DNA of 64,000 nucleotides. Source: Filifactor villosus. Its GTDB lineage: Bacteria > Bacillota > Clostridia > Peptostreptococcales > Filifactoraceae. The notes beneath the pieces are model-generated. The model searched no databases. It had not been told where the DNA came from and saw only the letters and a list, made by a program, of their open reading frames with translations. This document shows, piece by piece, positions 32,517 through 41,047 of the stretch; the first letter of the stretch is position 1; each line of letters starts with the position of its first letter. Location: assembly GCF_042652965.1 (NCBI RefSeq), contig NZ_JBHSHL010000025.1:1-64000 (forward strand), given 5' to 3'. Position numbers and translations under genes: made by a program.

Positions 32517-34979
32517 TTAGAATAGGGGAGAGTCCGGCTCGGAATCCGATTCGGGTTGCTCGGGTTGTTCCGGTTCGGGAGATTGAGGCTGTAAAGGTAC
32601 GGGAATCGTTTCGTTTTCGGGTTGGTTTTGTGATGAACTTGTGTTGTCTTCGGGACTTAATTCGATCAGGTTGCCGTCCTCATCATACATAGCATCTTCT
32701 TCGGTAACGATGGATTCGGAGGAGTATTCCTGCGGTTCGGTTCCTGCTCGGAACACTTCCGTATATCCTCTTCGGGATAAGAGACCCGTGACGGGAGAAA
32801 CCTTGACCTCCACAACATTGGCAGGTTTCTTAAATCCGACATTTTCCAAACCTTTGTGAACATCTTCCATAACCAGCTTCCATAGACGAGCTGCCATAAT
32901 GCTGCCTTCATTGAGCTCCTTGGGCATATCCGAACCGATCCATAGAGCGGAAGTGTAGTATGGGGTAATTCCGACGAACCAAGCATCCTTCTTGTCGTTT
33001 GTAGTTCCTGTCTTTCCTGCGGTCGTCATATTGGAAAGTTTTGCGGGAAGTCCTGTTCCTCTCGGAGATTTGCTGTTTACGACCCCGTAGAGCATATGCT
33101 TGAGGATGAACGCATTTGCAGGGTTCATCACTTTTTTTGTGAAGGGTTTGTTTTCCAAAAGAACCTTTCCGTTGGAGTCCTCAATTCTGGTAAAGAATAC
33201 CGGCTTGATATAGGTGCCCTCATTTGCGATTGCGGCATAGGCGGCAGTCATCTCCAAAGGACTTATTCCGTGGGACATTCCACCCAGAGCCAAAGATTCC
33301 ACTTCGTCGTGATGGGCGGGATTTTGATCCCGGGTTACGACAGACGTGATACCGAAATCCTTCAAGTAACGAATCATTTCGCGAATCGAAGCATCCTTGC
33401 TTCCTGCGATGATGCTTGTACCCACTTCTACCGCACCGACATTGGATGAGCGGATCAAAAGATTACGCATAACGGTCTGGCCCATATAACCGGTTGAGTT
33501 TTTAGGCCACATCTTTCCCTTCTCCTTATCATATCGAGGAGAATCTTTGAATACCGTTGCCGCCGTCATTCCATTTTCCAAAGCGGGAGCATAAACGGCG
33601 AGAGGCTTGATGCTCGAACCCGGAGAACGCGGGTTGATAGCACGGTTGTAGATCTCGTTTCCGCCGATCCCTCTTCCTCCTACCAAGGCTCGAATTTCTC
33701 CCGTATTAGGTCGCATAATAACCATGGACACTTGAGGCTGAACGATCCCCTCCTTATCGATATACGAACCCGGAAAGTTTTCGGGATTGTTTACAGTTTT
33801 TTCCAATTTCTTTTGAACGTCCATATTCAATGTGGAATAGATGCGAAGCCCTCCCTGATAGAAGAGCTTTTCAGCTTCTTCCTGAGTCCGTCCGTCCGCA
33901 ACGAAACTTTTGATTACTTCATTTTTCAAAACATCCGTAAAGTAGCTTGAAATTCCTGAAGCTTTTCGTTTTCCTATCTTAATATGAATCTCTTCATTCA
34001 AAGCTTCCTGTTTTTCCGTCTCGGTAATATAACCCAGCTCCAACATCTTGTCGAGAACTACAGCCTGACGCTCCTTTGCGTAGGGATTGAGTACGGCCTT
34101 ACGCATATAGTAGTCGCCCTTCTTCAGCTGAGAGAGCATAAATCGGTCGATTTTGCCGAAACTGTAAGCTTTGTAGTAGTTGGAGATGTCCTGTTCCGTA
34201 GGTTGATAGGGCTCCTTTGTGCTTAGGATGGTAAGGATTTGAAGAGTTCCCACATCATCATCGGCGGCAATCTCCTCGGTTTTGTAAGGAGAATAGTAGA
34301 CGGGTCTGCGGGGAACACCCGCTAAAAGAGCGGATTCACCCAAACTGAGTTCCGAGACATCCTTGTTGAAAAACGTATTTGCTGCAGCCTGCACACCCTT
34401 TACATTTCGGCTGAAATCCGCCACATTCATATAGGCTAGAAGAATCTCGTCCTTACTGAGTTGCTTTTCGATCTCGATGGCATAGTAGGCATCCTGGATC
34501 TTTCTTTTGTAGGATTTTTCAAAAGACGTATAGAGGTTTTTGGCAAGCTGCATGGTAATGGTGGAGGCTCCCTGTCCCAGAGAACGTGTCCTCAAATTGT
34601 ACCACACCGCACCGAACAGGCGTTTGAAGTCAACACCTTTGTGCTCATAAAAACGCTCATCCTCAATAGCTACGATCGCCTGTTTCAGAGTTTTTGGAAT
34701 TTCATCGGTAGATGCGACCACTCGATAACCGTCCTGGTGGGCGATTTTTTCGATGAGATTCCCTTCATAGTCATAGACGAAGGTACTTTCGTCCAACAGC
34801 TCCCCGATCTTCGTAGGATCTATTTCGGGAGTCGTATTGATAACTCCCATGACGGCATACAACGCAAAGCCGACAGTCGAAAGCAAAAACAGAAAGAACA
34901 GCAAAAAAATAAAATTCCATACTTTAATCTTTCTTCTTTTGCGTTTCGGTTTTGTGGTTTCGTTATCCGACTGCTTCAT
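32517..34979 (-). CDS. Class A penicillin-binding protein (PBP1A-type)
   Basis: 820 residues, bifunctional peptidoglycan synthase. Basic cytoplasmic tail and one membrane helix (about 20-42). Glycosyltransferase domain with EDERFYEHKGVD (about 106) and GQGASTITMQLAKNLY. Transpeptidase with SxxK in SPGSSIKP (about 453), SSN (about 510) and KTGTT (about 655). The C-terminus is a Ser/Pro/Glu-rich tail (about 765-820) seen in other Firmicute PBP1 proteins. Start at 34979 (GGAGG 10 bases upstream). Shares a terminator with the convergent glutaredoxin-like gene. Confidence 0.93.
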   Translation of the reverse strand: MKQSDNETTKPKRKRRKIKVWNFIFLLFFLFLLSTVGFALYAVMGVINTTPEIDPTKIGELLDESTFVYDYEGNLIEKIAHQDGYRVVASTDEIPKTLKQAIVAIEDERFYEHKGVDFKRLFGAVWYNLRTRSLGQGASTITMQLAKNLYTSFEKSYKRKIQDAYYAIEIEKQLSKDEILLAYMNVADFSRNVKGVQAAANTFFNKDVSELSLGESALLAGVPRRPVYYSPYKTEEIAADDDVGTLQILTILSTKEPYQPTEQDISNYYKAYSFGKIDRFMLSQLKKGDYYMRKAVLNPYAKERQAVVLDKMLELGYITETEKQEALNEEIHIKIGKRKASGISSYFTDVLKNEVIKSFVADGRTQEEAEKLFYQGGLRIYSTLNMDVQKKLEKTVNNPENFPGSYIDKEGIVQPQVSMVIMRPNTGEIRALVGGRGIGGNEIYNRAINPRSPGSSIKPLAVYAPALENGMTAATVFKDSPRYDKEKGKMWPKNSTGYMGQTVMRNLLIRSSNVGAVEVGTSIIAGSKDASIREMIRYLKDFGITSVVTRDQNPAHHDEVESLALGGMSHGISPLEMTAAYAAIANEGTYIKPVFFTRIEDSNGKVLLENKPFTKKVMNPANAFILKHMLYGVVNSKSPRGTGLPAKLSNMTTAGKTGTTNDKKDAWFVGITPYYTSALWIGSDMPKELNEGSIMAARLWKLVMEDVHKGLENVGFKKPANVVEVKVSPVTGLLSRRGYTEVFRAGTEPQEYSSESIVTEEDAMYDEDGNLIELSPEDNTSSSQNQPENETIPVPLQPQSPEPEQPEQPESDSEPDSPLF

Positions 34980-35208
34980 TGATAACATTCCTCCATTTCT
35001 CTTATGACACAAACTATTCATAAGTTATTTTGAAAGGATGGACCAAGGTCCGATCCTTTGTTGGAACAAAATGGGTTTTTCAAGCGGAACAGCCTGAAAA
35101 AAACACATTTTTAAAAACAGTAAAAATTAGTCCTGCGTTTTTATTATACCATAAAATCGTATGAATTTATAGGTAGGATGTATGACAAATATATTAAGGA
35201 GGTAGACG

Positions 35209-35280
35209 GTGGAAGAGGTTGAAGATAAAAAGACTACAAATGTGGATAAAAAGAGGAATGAAAGCAAGGTGCTTGACTGA
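35209..35280 (+). CDS. Possible 23-codon leader ORF, or TGA-interrupted small gene
   Basis: GTG start behind the excellent site AAGGAGG (6 bases). It reads EEVEDKKTTNVDKKRNESK and stops at TGA (35278-35280). The same frame stays open past this TGA to a TAG at 35350-35352 and contains ICNNC, a CxxC pair. It could be a leader peptide coupled to the next gene, a decayed small gene, or a recoded TGA. No bacterial SECIS-like hairpin is obvious. Confidence 0.3.
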   Translation: MEEVEDKKTTNVDKKRNESKVLD

Positions 35281-35344
35281 ACTCCTTTCATATGTAATAA
35301 TTGTATGGAACAAACTTTGGATCATAGCCGAAAGGATGAAACAG

Positions 35345-35842
35345 ATGATTAGAAAACCGCCGAAAAAACAAGCACTTTTGGGAATACTGATGGTATTGAT
35401 GATGATGGTAATGTTTCATCGTTTGGCGACGATGAACACCGGCGGGGACTGGAAGAAAAAACTTGACAAATACCCCGAAGTCAACCGTATCGTTATTCAA
35501 CCGTCGAAAGGAGATTCCATAGAGATAGAGAGTGAGACGATGTTGCAACAGGTTAAACGTTATTTCGAGATCAAGGAAGACATCTCGATTCACAAGAACG
35601 TCATTGAGTCAAAGATAAAGGGAACCCCTTCAAATATAGAGTTCTACATTGATGAGAAACCCTTGTTTTCGGTGCAGATCTATGCGTTGAAGGAGGCAGC
35701 CTTGAATGCAGACAACCCCGGAGAAAGTTTTTCCGGTTATATTGCAGGCAAACCGTATGCATTTAAAATGGAAGGCAGGAATGTTTCGATTACGGCTTCG
35801 GATGCCCAACTCGACAAGTACCTTGATAAATTGCTGAGGTAG
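35345..35842 (+). CDS. Membrane-anchored protein of unknown function
   Basis: 165 residues. Basic N-terminus (RKPPKKQ), one Met/Leu-rich membrane helix (about 10-27), then an extracytoplasmic domain with alternating strands (NRIVIQPSKGDSIEIES, SNIEFYIDEKPLFSVQIYA). I do not recognise a family. The start at 35345 is favoured by AAAGG 9 bases upstream; an ATG at 35336 touches that site and a much longer frame from 35219 lacks one. Divergent from the PBP gene and ended by a strong terminator. Confidence 0.65.
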   Translation: MIRKPPKKQALLGILMVLMMMVMFHRLATMNTGGDWKKKLDKYPEVNRIVIQPSKGDSIEIESETMLQQVKRYFEIKEDISIHKNVIESKIKGTPSNIEFYIDEKPLFSVQIYALKEAALNADNPGESFSGYIAGKPYAFKMEGRNVSITASDAQLDKYLDKLLR

Positions 35843-35868
35843 AGAACCTTTGCCTTGGTTGTGATAAG

Positions 35869-35920
35869 GAAAAAAAGAGGCCTTTTCAGGATGAACCTGT
35901 CAAGGACCTCTTTTTTTATT
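35869..35920. terminator. Terminator after the unknown membrane-anchored gene
   Basis: AAAAAGAGGcCTT..CAGG/CCTG..AAGGaCCTCTTTTTTT with internal mismatches, flanked by A-run and T-run, so it works in both directions (also for the minus-strand operon ending at 35961). Confidence 0.8.
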
Positions 35921-35960
35921 GTGTATAACCGTATTCAATTTTTTGACGATGGGGTCAGTG

Positions 35961-36131
35961 CTATAGAATACCCTTCAAATCGGAATCATCGGGCAGCTCT
36001 CCCGTTTGGCAGTAGGTGCATTTCGCTTTGGTATGGGTCCTTTGCCATACGAGATACTCATTCATAAGATCCTCCATCATATCTTCCGAATAATCGGGAT
36101 AAAATTGTTGTAACCATTCTTGAAATGTCAT
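35961..36131 (-). CDS. Small CxxC protein, last gene of the DUF1576 operon
   Basis: 56 residues: MTFQEWLQQFYPDYSEDMM at the start, an acidic helix EDLMNEYLVWQR, and KAKCTYCQTGELPDD with one CxxC pair (Cys38, Cys41). Ribosome site GAAAGGA lies 9 bases upstream, and the start is only 6 bases after the stop of the preceding gene. A single CxxC could bind metal as a dimer or act in redox. Family unknown. Confidence 0.6.
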   Translation of the reverse strand: MTFQEWLQQFYPDYSEDMMEDLMNEYLVWQRTHTKAKCTYCQTGELPDDSDLKGIL

Positions 36132-36137
36132 AATGAT

Positions 36138-36509
36138 CTATCCTTTCTTCAGTTTCTTTGACGTGTTGGATTTTTCCCTTACCAAGGTAACCGAGATTGT
36201 ATCCTCATCGATTTGAATATCGGTACTCTCGACCATCATTCCCACAATCGAAATTTCACTGTCGGAGTCCGTTGCTCCCAGAAGCTCCCAATAATATTCC
36301 TCCATAGCGGCCTGCCTGGGAGACTGAATCCAATGGATGAAATCATCGATTCGGGACTTTTTTTCTTGCAGATAATTACAGTGCAAACTGATCAGAAACT
36401 CGCTCTCTTTTTCCTCAATTTGAAGTGAGATGTTGGTAGAGCCTATCATAAAAAAGTAGTTAATGAGCTCGTTTGCAATAAAGCTGATCCGTTGTTTTTC
36501 GTGTCTCAT
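36138..36509 (-). CDS. Unknown protein, middle gene of the DUF1576 operon
   Basis: 123 residues, soluble. The first part, SFIANELINYFFMIGSTNIS, and the following LQIEEKESEFLISLHC strand pair look like a degenerate GHKL-type ATP-binding start (ELxxN helix then strands), but no G-box is visible. I do not assign a function. Start at 36509 (GGAGG 9 bases upstream), 25 bases after the DUF1576 gene stop. Confidence 0.6.
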   Translation of the reverse strand: MRHEKQRISFIANELINYFFMIGSTNISLQIEEKESEFLISLHCNYLQEKKSRIDDFIHWIQSPRQAAMEEYYWELLGATDSDSEISIVGMMVESTDIQIDEDTISVTLVREKSNTSKKLKKG

Positions 36510-36534
36510 TGACAAAACCTCCGTTATTTTAAAC

Positions 36535-37824
36535 TTATGATTCTTCCGGAAGGAAGGATTCTATAACCGGAATCAGGAAGGCTGCAACCAGACCTCCGGA
36601 AAAACCGTTGTTGTAAAGATTTACTCCGTCATAGAGAGAGCCGACGTTGAGGACGACGCAGGAATGTAAGAAACCTGCTGCGATACCGAAATACCAACCG
36701 AAGGCTCCCGAGATAGGAGCAAGGGTAGTTCCGAATAAGGCTGCCAGAACAATGGAAGGATTGTTCACCTCGACCTTGTTGAAAATAGAAGCGATAAATA
36801 CTCCGGCGAAAATAGGGATAATGTTTTTGGGATGTTTTCCGAAAGCTCCGAAACCCACGATGGCAAAGATACCGCCTATGGTAGGACCGTTAAGCTCGCT
36901 TCCGACAAGCAAGACATAGAAGACTCCTACCAGTCCGACAAGACCCATATTGATCAAGGTCAGAGCAAAGCCTTCAAAGTTCAAAAAATCTGTAATGGAA
37001 CGTCCCGTGTAAGAAAGGATTTTGCCATAGTTTTTAAAACTCCTCCCATTCAGGATGAAACCGGTCAGGATCAGTGCAAGCATAAATACACAGAGGGATA
37101 TGCCCATCAAAAGATTATTTCCGCTGCTCCAAATCAACTGTGGAGTAATTTCGTAGCCGAAGGCGGCAACAACGGAAATAAACACCGTGCTGATCAAGCC
37201 GGAGGTAAAGCCGATGTTGTACAAACTGAATCCGCGATGTAAACGAAACATATGAGTGGATAGCGGAGGAAGGACGAAACCCAGCATAATCCCTGTTATA
37301 AGGCTCAAACCGAAATTCAGCGGGAAACGGTAACCCGGAAGTATGAGAGCTTCGGTCACCATCGGTGCCATCGCGGTCCCGAACAAGGCAATATAGATGT
37401 ACTTGGAGAACTCCGTCTTCTGAGTACGTGCATAGACAAAGACTCCAAGGATGATGGGCCAAATGTTGACCAAATTCTTACCGAAGAGCCCGAAGCCTGC
37501 CATCATAAACAAGGAAGAGATCGAAGTTCCGCTCAAGGTAATATTCATACGATACATCATGGTCAAGGAGATCAGATAGAGCAGAGCGGCGTTGACCGTT
37601 GCAGCACCTATCCCTCCCACACTGAAATAGTCGGAGATAAGATTGTCCGGTGTCGTGATGATCCGATAGAGGCCCTCTCCGATCCTTTGAGGAGGATCCG
37701 TGCCGATGCCGAACAAGAGAAAGGACAGACCGATACACATCATCACCAGATAACGAAAGCGATTGATATCTTTTCGATGTTCAAAGTGCATTTTTTTTGA
37801 AGCGGGATTCGTATGTTCTCTCAT
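36535..37824 (-). CDS. DUF1576 multi-pass membrane protein
   Basis: 429 residues, about ten helices in two homologous halves. The repeat signature appears twice: GFGLFGKNLVNIWPIILGVF and GFGAFGKHPKNIIPIFAGVF, each followed by a GT(A/T)(M/L)AP block. This is the DUF1576 family found in Firmicutes; a transporter or channel role is likely from the duplicated architecture but unproven. First gene of a three-gene minus-strand operon. Confidence 0.88.
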   Translation of the reverse strand: MREHTNPASKKMHFEHRKDINRFRYLVMMCIGLSFLLFGIGTDPPQRIGEGLYRIITTPDNLISDYFSVGGIGAATVNAALLYLISLTMMYRMNITLSGTSISSLFMMAGFGLFGKNLVNIWPIILGVFVYARTQKTEFSKYIYIALFGTAMAPMVTEALILPGYRFPLNFGLSLITGIMLGFVLPPLSTHMFRLHRGFSLYNIGFTSGLISTVFISVVAAFGYEITPQLIWSSGNNLLMGISLCVFMLALILTGFILNGRSFKNYGKILSYTGRSITDFLNFEGFALTLINMGLVGLVGVFYVLLVGSELNGPTIGGIFAIVGFGAFGKHPKNIIPIFAGVFIASIFNKVEVNNPSIVLAALFGTTLAPISGAFGWYFGIAAGFLHSCVVLNVGSLYDGVNLYNNGFSGGLVAAFLIPVIESFLPEES

Positions 37825-38180
37825 AAATAACCTTTCTTAAGGCACACAGGACCTTTCCTTCGTTTTCTCACGTTTGAACAGGAGCAAGCCCTGAACATAG
37901 CGTGAGGTTGGACAAGTGTTTTTCGTAGAAGGTTTCTCTGTTGCCCGTTCTGCAATAGTTTCTTGGTGTACATATACGGATGTCGATGATACAAAAATCT
38001 TGAATACAAGGAGGAGAAAGATTCGTAGGCAAAACTCCTTATGTTTTATACCAAAGAAGCTTGTTGCAAGAAGGACCTTTCCTCCTCGCCTGAACCTGAC
38101 GCGTCTTGTTTCCATGCGGTGCTCCGGCAGGACCTCTCAAGAGATCCTCTAATCCTTATTTTACCATAAAAAGCGGAGTT
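37825..38180. other. Intergenic stretch upstream of the DUF1576 operon
   Basis: Several overlapping short frames occur on both strands, none with a ribosome site or family match. It probably holds the promoter of the DUF1576 operon. Near 37920 and 38100 are CTTGTTTCC/GTTTCTC-like stretches without clear pairing. Confidence 0.35.
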
Positions 38181-38321
38181 ATACTATTGTCTGTTTGAAT
38201 TGTCATTTTATGTCGGTATCCATTTGGGTTATGGATATCGGTAATCTGTACTCTACAGAAGATCAAACAAATTTTTGAGGTCGCAAACAGATAGGATCTC
38301 ACTTCTATCGGAGAACAGTAT
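38181..38321. repeat. Family B repeat with internal insertion
   Basis: ATACTATTGTCTGTTTGAA to GAGAACAGTAT, 141 bases: about 27 bases longer than other copies because the TTGGGTTATGGATATC arm is preceded by an extra segment. Confidence 0.55.
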
Positions 38322-38414
38322 TGATAAGCTCTTCGTATAAAACCGGGTTTTCTCTTTTTTTTGGATTGTGCAGTATCATCACGGACTTGGGAGGAGGGAT
38401 AAACAGACGATAGG

Positions 38415-38443
38415 TTACAGATTACGTGAACTTATGGTATAAT
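38415..38443 (+). promoter_or_regulatory. Promoter of ruvC
   Basis: TTACAG, 17-base spacer, TATAAT; 40 bases before the ruvC start. No LexA/DinR box is evident in this region. Confidence 0.65.
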
Positions 38444-38483
38444 AGCCTAAGGAAAACACAAGACATGAGGTAAGGAGACAGAG

Positions 38484-38978
38484 ATGATAGTTCTTGGTAT
38501 TGATCCGGGATATGCAATCGTCGGATACGGAGTATTGAATTATGACGGAAATCACTTTTCCGTAGTGGATTACGGTTCCATTCAAACCTCGTCCGGCGAG
38601 CAGTTCATAGACCGGATAGAAAAGATCCATAGGGGAGTGAGCCTTTTGCTTCAGAGGTACAAGGTCGACGAAGTCGCAATCGAAGAACTGTTTTTCAGTA
38701 AGAATACCAAAACGGCCATTGATGTAGCTCAGGCTCGGGGCGTTATCCTGCTTGCAGCCAAGCAGCATAACGCCGCGATTTATGAATATACTCCCATGCA
38801 GGTAAAACAAGGCATCTGTGGCTATGGAGGTGCTCCCAAAGAGCAGATCCAAGGCATTGTAAAGACCGTTCTCAACTTGAAGCAAGTCCCTAAGCCCGAT
38901 GATACGGCGGACGCTTTAGCGATCGCGGTAAGTCACTGTCACACCAATAAGTTCTCCAAACTATTCAAGATCAAATAA
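38484..38978 (+). CDS. ruvC: Holliday junction resolvase RuvC
   Basis: 164 residues. Cuts Holliday junctions together with RuvAB. The four acidic residues are seen in GIDPGYAIVGYG (D7), IEELFF, and the C-terminal PDDTADALAIAV. Followed by ruvA after 60 bases. Ribosome site GTAAGGAGACAGAG. Confidence 0.96.
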   Translation: MIVLGIDPGYAIVGYGVLNYDGNHFSVVDYGSIQTSSGEQFIDRIEKIHRGVSLLLQRYKVDEVAIEELFFSKNTKTAIDVAQARGVILLAAKQHNAAIYEYTPMQVKQGICGYGGAPKEQIQGIVKTVLNLKQVPKPDDTADALAIAVSHCHTNKFSKLFKIK

Positions 38979-39038
38979 AAAAGAAGGCGTTGATGTATTA
39001 TCTGAAAAGTATACACTCAATACCGGGAAAGGAAGACT

Positions 39039-39629
39039 ATGATAGGTAGATTGACAGGAACTGTGGTAGAGAAGGAAAAAGATACCATAGTCCTCATGTG
39101 TAACGGGGTGGGATTTGAGATTGCAGTCTCCGAGTTTACAATGAGGGAGTTTTCTCTTGAACAGGACATTCAACTGTACACCAAGATGATCGTAAGAGAG
39201 GACTCTCTCTCGATGGTAGGCTTCTATACAAGGGAAGAAAAGGAACTCTTTGAATTGCTGACATCGGTATCCAAGGTGGGAACGAAGGTCGGTTTGAGTA
39301 TTCTCTCGTCCTATGACATCCATACGGTCAAAGGAGCCATCCTCAGAGGAGATGCAGTCCTGTTATCCAAGGTTCCGGGGATAGGAAAGAAGACGGCGGA
39401 ACGCCTCATCTTGGAGCTGAAAGACAAGATTTCTCCTCTGGAGGGGTCTTTGGAGGAAGGGGTAAAGATGAATGTCGATGAAACGGATGATGTTCTGTTA
39501 GCTTTGACGGCTCTGGGCTTCTCGAGAACGGAGGCTTTGAACGCGATTCGTGCGGTTGCACTCAAGTATCCCAATTTGACCGCACAGGAGATGATACCCA
39601 AGGCTTTGGCGGTATTGAGCAAGGCTTAG
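39039..39629 (+). CDS. ruvA: Holliday junction DNA helicase subunit RuvA
   Basis: 196 residues. N-terminal OB domain (MIGRLTGTVVEKEKDTIVLM), central HhH pair (LTSVSKVGTKVGLSILS; LSKVPGIGKKTAERLILELK), and C-terminal domain III (ALTALGFSRTEALNAI) that contacts RuvB. Part of the ruvCAB cluster. Confidence 0.96.
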   Translation: MIGRLTGTVVEKEKDTIVLMCNGVGFEIAVSEFTMREFSLEQDIQLYTKMIVREDSLSMVGFYTREEKELFELLTSVSKVGTKVGLSILSSYDIHTVKGAILRGDAVLLSKVPGIGKKTAERLILELKDKISPLEGSLEEGVKMNVDETDDVLLALTALGFSRTEALNAIRAVALKYPNLTAQEMIPKALAVLSKA

Positions 39630-39713
39630 GAGAAAGAAGGAACTGAGGGAGAATGGTGGAATATTGTATCTACACATGCAAAGAGACCTGTCAAACTCCG
39701 AAATGGAACCCAT

Positions 39714-39815
39714 TTTTCGAAGAACTGTGGTGATATCTGCCTTTATAAGCACAAAAATTTGTTTGATCACCCATAGAATAAAGGTTCTTGATGTCATTCG
39801 AATGAATAATTGTAT
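39714..39815. repeat. Family B repeat, degenerate copy
   Basis: AACTGTGGTGATATCTGCC to GAATAATTGTAT; matches the 19605 copy over ACAAAAATTTGTTT and CACCCATAGAATAAA. It splits ruvA from ruvB, which are usually contiguous. Confidence 0.5.
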
Positions 39816-40010
39816 GAAACAGGAAAGGTGCAGAATATTTTAGTTAAGTCGGCAGAAATATGAGGCATAGGGATCAATAGATTGAAATTTCAATAGAGAA
39901 TATCTGAATTTGAACTCGAAACGCTCCAAAAAAACAAGTTGAGAAATAGAAGGTGTTCGAATTTGGATTTCGCAAAAGACAAGGGAAATAAATAAAAATG
40001 GAGAAAAACT

Positions 40011-41027
40011 ATGTTTGAGTTTGGAGAAGAACAAAGAATCATCAGTTCGTCCTTTCAGTCTGAAGACAGGGAAGTAGAGCAGTCGCTCAGACCCAAGACT
40101 TTGGAGGATTATATAGGGCAGGACAAGGTAAAAAGTCAGTTGGATATATTTATACAGGCAGCACGACTTCGGCAGGAAAACCTCGATCATGTCCTGTTGT
40201 ATGGGCCACCCGGACTGGGGAAAACGACTCTGTCCTACATTATAGCAAACGAGATGGGGGCCAATATCAAAATCACTTCGGGACCTGCCATCGAACGTGC
40301 CGGAGATCTGGCGGCAATCTTGACCAATCTTACGGATAGGGATGTACTCTTTATCGACGAGATTCACAGGTTGAACCGAACCGTCGAAGAGATTCTTTAT
40401 CCGGCAATGGAGGACAGATGCTTGGATATCATCATAGGCAAGGGACCGTCTGCAAGGTCGATCAGGATTGATCTTCCTTCTTTTACCTTGGTGGGAGCGA
40501 CTACTCGAAGCGGTATGCTGACCTCGCCTCTGAGAGATCGTTTCGGTGTGATATTGAACTTGGAACTGTACTCGCCCAAAGATCTCAGCAAAATCATCGA
40601 ACGCTCCTCAAACATCCTCGGTGTATCGATCGAAGGGAGTGCAACCGATGAGATTGCAAGACGATCAAGGGGAACTCCCCGTATTTCCAACAGACTTTTG
40701 AAGAGGGTACGAGACTATGCTTTGGTAAAAGGGGACGGAACGATAAGCCTTTCGATTACCAAAGAAGCCTTGGAAATGTTCGAAGTGGATGAAGAAGGCT
40801 TGGATAACACGGACAAAAAACTTCTATTGACGATTATACAAAAGTTCCGTGGAGGACCTGTGGGAATTGAAACCTTGACTGCATCGATAGGAGAGGATAG
40901 AGAAACCGTTGAAGAAGTGTACGAACCCTATCTGATCCAGAAGGGATTTTTGAATCGAACACCGAGGGGAAGAGTGGCGACCGCTTCGGCATACGAGCAT
41001 TTTGGCATTGAAATACTGAACAGATAA
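40011..41027 (+). CDS. ruvB: Holliday junction branch-migration helicase RuvB
   Basis: 338 residues. AAA+ motor: Walker A GPPGLGKTTLS, Walker B LFIDEIHRLNR, sensor 1 VGATTRSGMLTSPLRDRFG, arginine region, and C-terminal winged helix (LIQKGFLNRTPRGRVAT). Separated from ruvA by 381 bases containing a repeat, so it may have its own promoter. Confidence 0.97.
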   Translation: MFEFGEEQRIISSSFQSEDREVEQSLRPKTLEDYIGQDKVKSQLDIFIQAARLRQENLDHVLLYGPPGLGKTTLSYIIANEMGANIKITSGPAIERAGDLAAILTNLTDRDVLFIDEIHRLNRTVEEILYPAMEDRCLDIIIGKGPSARSIRIDLPSFTLVGATTRSGMLTSPLRDRFGVILNLELYSPKDLSKIIERSSNILGVSIEGSATDEIARRSRGTPRISNRLLKRVRDYALVKGDGTISLSITKEALEMFEVDEEGLDNTDKKLLLTIIQKFRGGPVGIETLTASIGEDRETVEEVYEPYLIQKGFLNRTPRGRVATASAYEHFGIEILNR

Positions 41028-41047
41028 TCAGGAAATGAGGAGTCTTT

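Noticed and set aside
37837..38150. Overlapping frames of 60-90 codons on both strands
   Set aside because: No ribosome sites, no recognisable composition, mutually overlapping; probably noncoding.
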